Positions 62,135-64,000 of a stretch of DNA of 64,000 nucleotides are shown piece after piece; within the stretch, counting starts at the first letter, position 1; every line of letters begins with the position of its first letter. The DNA comes from Longimicrobium sp. Lineage in GTDB: Bacteria; Gemmatimonadota; Gemmatimonadetes; Longimicrobiales; Longimicrobiaceae. The translations under genes were made by a program, and so were the position numbers. The notes beneath the pieces were generated by a model. It saw only the letters and a list, made by a program, of their open reading frames with translations. It did not search any database and was not told where the DNA came from. The stretch spans positions 1 through 64,000 of the forward strand of contig NZ_DATIND010000061.1 of assembly GCF_035474595.1 (NCBI RefSeq). The letters are read 5' to 3'.

Positions 62135-62629
62135 TGCGCTTCTCCCTTACGTGTGCAAGCCGGCGAGGCGGCCCTCCGGCACCGGGCCGGAATGCGACGT
62201 GTACAGTCTGGCCGAACAATTGGAAGCCGCTCTAACAATAATTGCCCGACGCCTTCGACCGCACAAGTCCAGGCAAAGACGACCCGGCGTCGCCCGCGGT
62301 CACCCCGGTGTGCGATGAAAACGTTTCCACGGCTTCATTTACAAGCGGTTTCAGGGTCGTACCCGCCGCCCGCGAGAAGGATTCATCCACATGCGGAGAA
62401 CCTGCTTCGGAAGATGGAGATTCGGGACGCATGCCGGGGCTCCCGGGTGATTTGTTGGAGTTGATACGGAAACCCGTCGCACTTCGGGCGGCACGCTCCT
62501 GCCGTCGTCCACGAGAGGCGGTGCGCTTGCCACGCGTGCCCGGGAGCCGCGATACTCCACGGCCAGCCCGGAAACCCCGAACCGCCGCGGCCGCGGCGCC
62601 GACACGCCCCCGCGCTCCACCCCGCGCGC
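62135..62629. other. Gene-free gap with an operator-like palindrome
   Basis: No coding frame is convincing. It is less GC-rich in parts (62215-62250 and 62310-62350) and holds a CRE-like palindrome at 62316-62329. Divergent promoters for the flanking genes are expected here but I cannot place boxes. Confidence 0.5.
62316..62329. promoter_or_regulatory. CRE/LacI-type operator candidate
   Basis: TGAAAACGTTTCCA fits every fixed base of TGNAANCGNTNNCA. It lies between the phosphofructokinase pair and the deiminase pair. Confidence 0.4.
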
Positions 62630-62992
62630 ATGCTGGTGATCCGCAACGCACAGATGGACGCGCTGGCCGAAGCGGCGTTCGAGCACTACCTGGTGGCGCA
62701 CCTGCGCCGGCACTTTGCCGGGCCGCTGGAGGGTTGCGGCGAGGCGTCGCTGCGGGCGCTCGTCCGGCGCGCGCTCCGGCGGGCCGCCGCGTACGGCGTG
62801 TCGTCGCGCGCGGGGCTCTGCCGGTACGTGGACCTTTCCGTGGCGCTGGGCGAGGGGTTCGAGGACGGGCCGGAGCACGCATGGGCGGCCGAGATCCTGG
62901 CCGGCCCCGGAACGGGCGACGCGCGGGTCGAGGAGCTGGCCGGCGAAGCCGTGCGCCGGCTGGCCGACCGCGTGCTGCGGCCGGAGGAGTGA
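62630..62992 (+). CDS. Small helical protein upstream of the deiminase
   Basis: A 120-residue all-helical protein: QMDALAEAAFEHYLVAHLRR, then RALRRAAAYGVSSRAGLCRYVDLSVALGEGFED and HAWAAEILAGPG. The ending AYGxxSxxxxxxYxDLxxxxG...F and WAxEIL recalls short proteins I remember beside PAAR/T6SS or toxin-like genes, but that link is from memory. It overlaps no other gene; GTGAG-ATGG joins it to the deiminase, so the two form a unit. Confidence 0.7.
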   Translation: MLVIRNAQMDALAEAAFEHYLVAHLRRHFAGPLEGCGEASLRALVRRALRRAAAYGVSSRAGLCRYVDLSVALGEGFEDGPEHAWAAEILAGPGTGDARVEELAGEAVRRLADRVLRPEE

Positions 62993-62993
62993 G

Positions 62994-64000
62994 ATGGACG
63001 GCCTGATGGGGCTCCTGGGCGCGCTGGGCGAGGCCTCGCGGTTCTTCCTGTTCACGCCCGTACCGATCCTTCCCTGCCAGCAGCAGGCGGGCATGGGAAC
63101 GCTGCAGATCCTGGTGCGCGACCCGGTGAAGGCCAACGCCCCGGTGGTGGTGGCGTGGGTCACGGTCACCGCGAGCGACGGATCGACCGCGGTGGATCAC
63201 ACCGACCAGCACGGCACCACGCGGGTGATGCGCATCCTTCCCGGCACCTACCGCGTGTCGGCGCAGTGCCTGTGGCACCTGCCCGATCCGTCGCCCGAGG
63301 TGGAGGTGACGGTGCGCGAGGGGCAGCACACCGCCGCCACCATCGACCTCGAGGAGCTGCGCTTCTATCTGCACGTGGACGCCGACCGCGACGGCGTGAC
63401 CGACGCCGCGCGCAGCCGCGGCACGGCGTGGACCTGGGGCGCCGGCGGACGGGGCGCCGTGGTGCTCTGCAACAACGACGACGACAACGCCAAGGGAAGC
63501 GCCGACAACGCCAACGCCGTGGTCGACGGCGCGGCCGACGTGCCGGAGCTGGCGGTGCTGCGGGTGCGCGCCCACGGGAGCGCGCAGGACCCGCCGGAGA
63601 GCTGGAACATGACGCTCGGCATCCCGGGCGCGCTGCGCGCGCGCTTCCGCATCTTCGACTCCACCGGCGCGGCGGCCAACGAGGTGGTGGGGAGCGCCAC
63701 CGGCGCGGCGTACCGCCGCTCGCTGCGCGGCCACGGCACCGTGGACTACGGGATGGAGGCGGTCTCGTACGCGCAGGACGGCTTCGACGGCCTGGTGGAC
63801 GTGACGCTGGAGGTGCGCAAGCACACCGGCGAAGACGGCGAGGCCCGGCGCCGCGACCCCGCCTACACCTCGGCCGCGCGGCTGCGCGTGGCGCCCTGGA
63901 TCATGCCCACGCACGCCGACCGGGCCGAAACCGTGTACGTGGCCGAGTTCGACGAGAACCTCGACGCGCGCGGCCGCCTGGCCGCCTGCCTGGACGCGGC
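62994..64000 (+). CDS. Protein-arginine deiminase (vertebrate PAD type), 5' part
   Basis: The first 335 residues of a protein cut by the window edge. Residues about 30-125 are an Ig/SpaA-like domain (VTVTASDGSTAVDHTDQHGT). Residues 126-305 match the PAD middle domain: WTWGAGGRGAVVLC (C159) followed by NNDDDN (160-165) as the calcium-binding cluster, and RLRVAPWIM ending at 304, equal to the RVAPWIM of animal PADs. The catalytic domain starts at ETVYVAEFDEN and is off the edge. Converts protein Arg to citrulline, by family knowledge. GGAGGAG at 62983-62989 precedes the ATG; it starts 1 base after the small gene's stop. Confidence 0.88.
   Translation, partial: MDGLMGLLGALGEASRFFLFTPVPILPCQQQAGMGTLQILVRDPVKANAPVVVAWVTVTASDGSTAVDHTDQHGTTRVMRILPGTYRVSAQCLWHLPDPSPEVEVTVREGQHTAATIDLEELRFYLHVDADRDGVTDAARSRGTAWTWGAGGRGAVVLCNNDDDNAKGSADNANAVVDGAADVPELAVLRVRAHGSAQDPPESWNMTLGIPGALRARFRIFDSTGAAANEVVGSATGAAYRRSLRGHGTVDYGMEAVSYAQDGFDGLVDVTLEVRKHTGEDGEARRRDPAYTSAARLRVAPWIMPTHADRAETVYVAEFDENLDARGRLAACLDA

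Overview
The window is GC-rich, bacterial-style chromosomal DNA with no rRNA or tRNA gene, no CRISPR array and no recognisable transposase. The SusC/SusD outer-membrane pair, many lipoproteins, Tat- and Sec-exported proteins, the high GC and the small MKKLRLD-leader peptides suggest Gemmatimonadota, most likely a Longimicrobium-like organism. That placement is inference from gene content, not a search.

Left third (1-31 kb): the iron-sulfur subunit of succinate dehydrogenase with a coupled small partner; a one-domain ceruloplasmin-like cupredoxin; several exported proteins of unknown role; a gamma-glutamylcyclotransferase-like protein; a hydrolase fused to a helical repeat region; an HsdR_N-type nuclease; a Tat-exported DUF885 protein; an NCS2 permease; a GAF-like sensor with a DUF4019 protein; an SMP-30-like lipoprotein; dodecin; an inositol-monophosphatase/HisN-type phosphatase in an operon with four paralogous lipoproteins; 3-methyladenine glycosylase coupled to a 1,111-residue NYN-LOTUS-RG protein; an acyl-CoA ligase; and a UvrD/Rep helicase.

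Middle (31-43 kb): a GNAT acetyltransferase; four tandem Cys-rich short peptides that look like RiPP precursors, with no modification enzyme nearby; an NAD(P)-binding epimerase-like protein; and a Bat/MoxR-type locus (MoxR ATPase, DUF58, BatA-like, DUF4175, DUF4159 and a large membrane protein).

Right third (43-64 kb): an alpha-glucan/trehalose utilisation locus (SusC, SusD, GH13 amylase, GH97 glucosidase, small lipoprotein, CBM20-esterase, second GH13, SLC45-like sugar transporter, GH37 trehalase). It is preceded by a sigma-70-like promoter and a palindrome that fits the CRE/LacI operator consensus. SusC/SusD would bind and import glucan, the exported hydrolases would cut it, and the MFS carrier and trehalase would handle the resulting disaccharides. 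After it come a lone leader-type peptide, a phosphofructokinase, and at the right edge a small helical protein followed by the first 335 residues of a vertebrate-type protein-arginine deiminase.

The gaps between genes carry several repeat families: a two-hairpin element (19 copies) whose first stem covaries in all four pair types; a long palindromic element with nested inverted arms; a GATCTCACGCGGAG palindrome; and arrays of 7-8 bp units placed mostly as inverted pairs. The two-hairpin element, the peptide cluster, the NYN-LOTUS protein and the deiminase are the most unusual contents.
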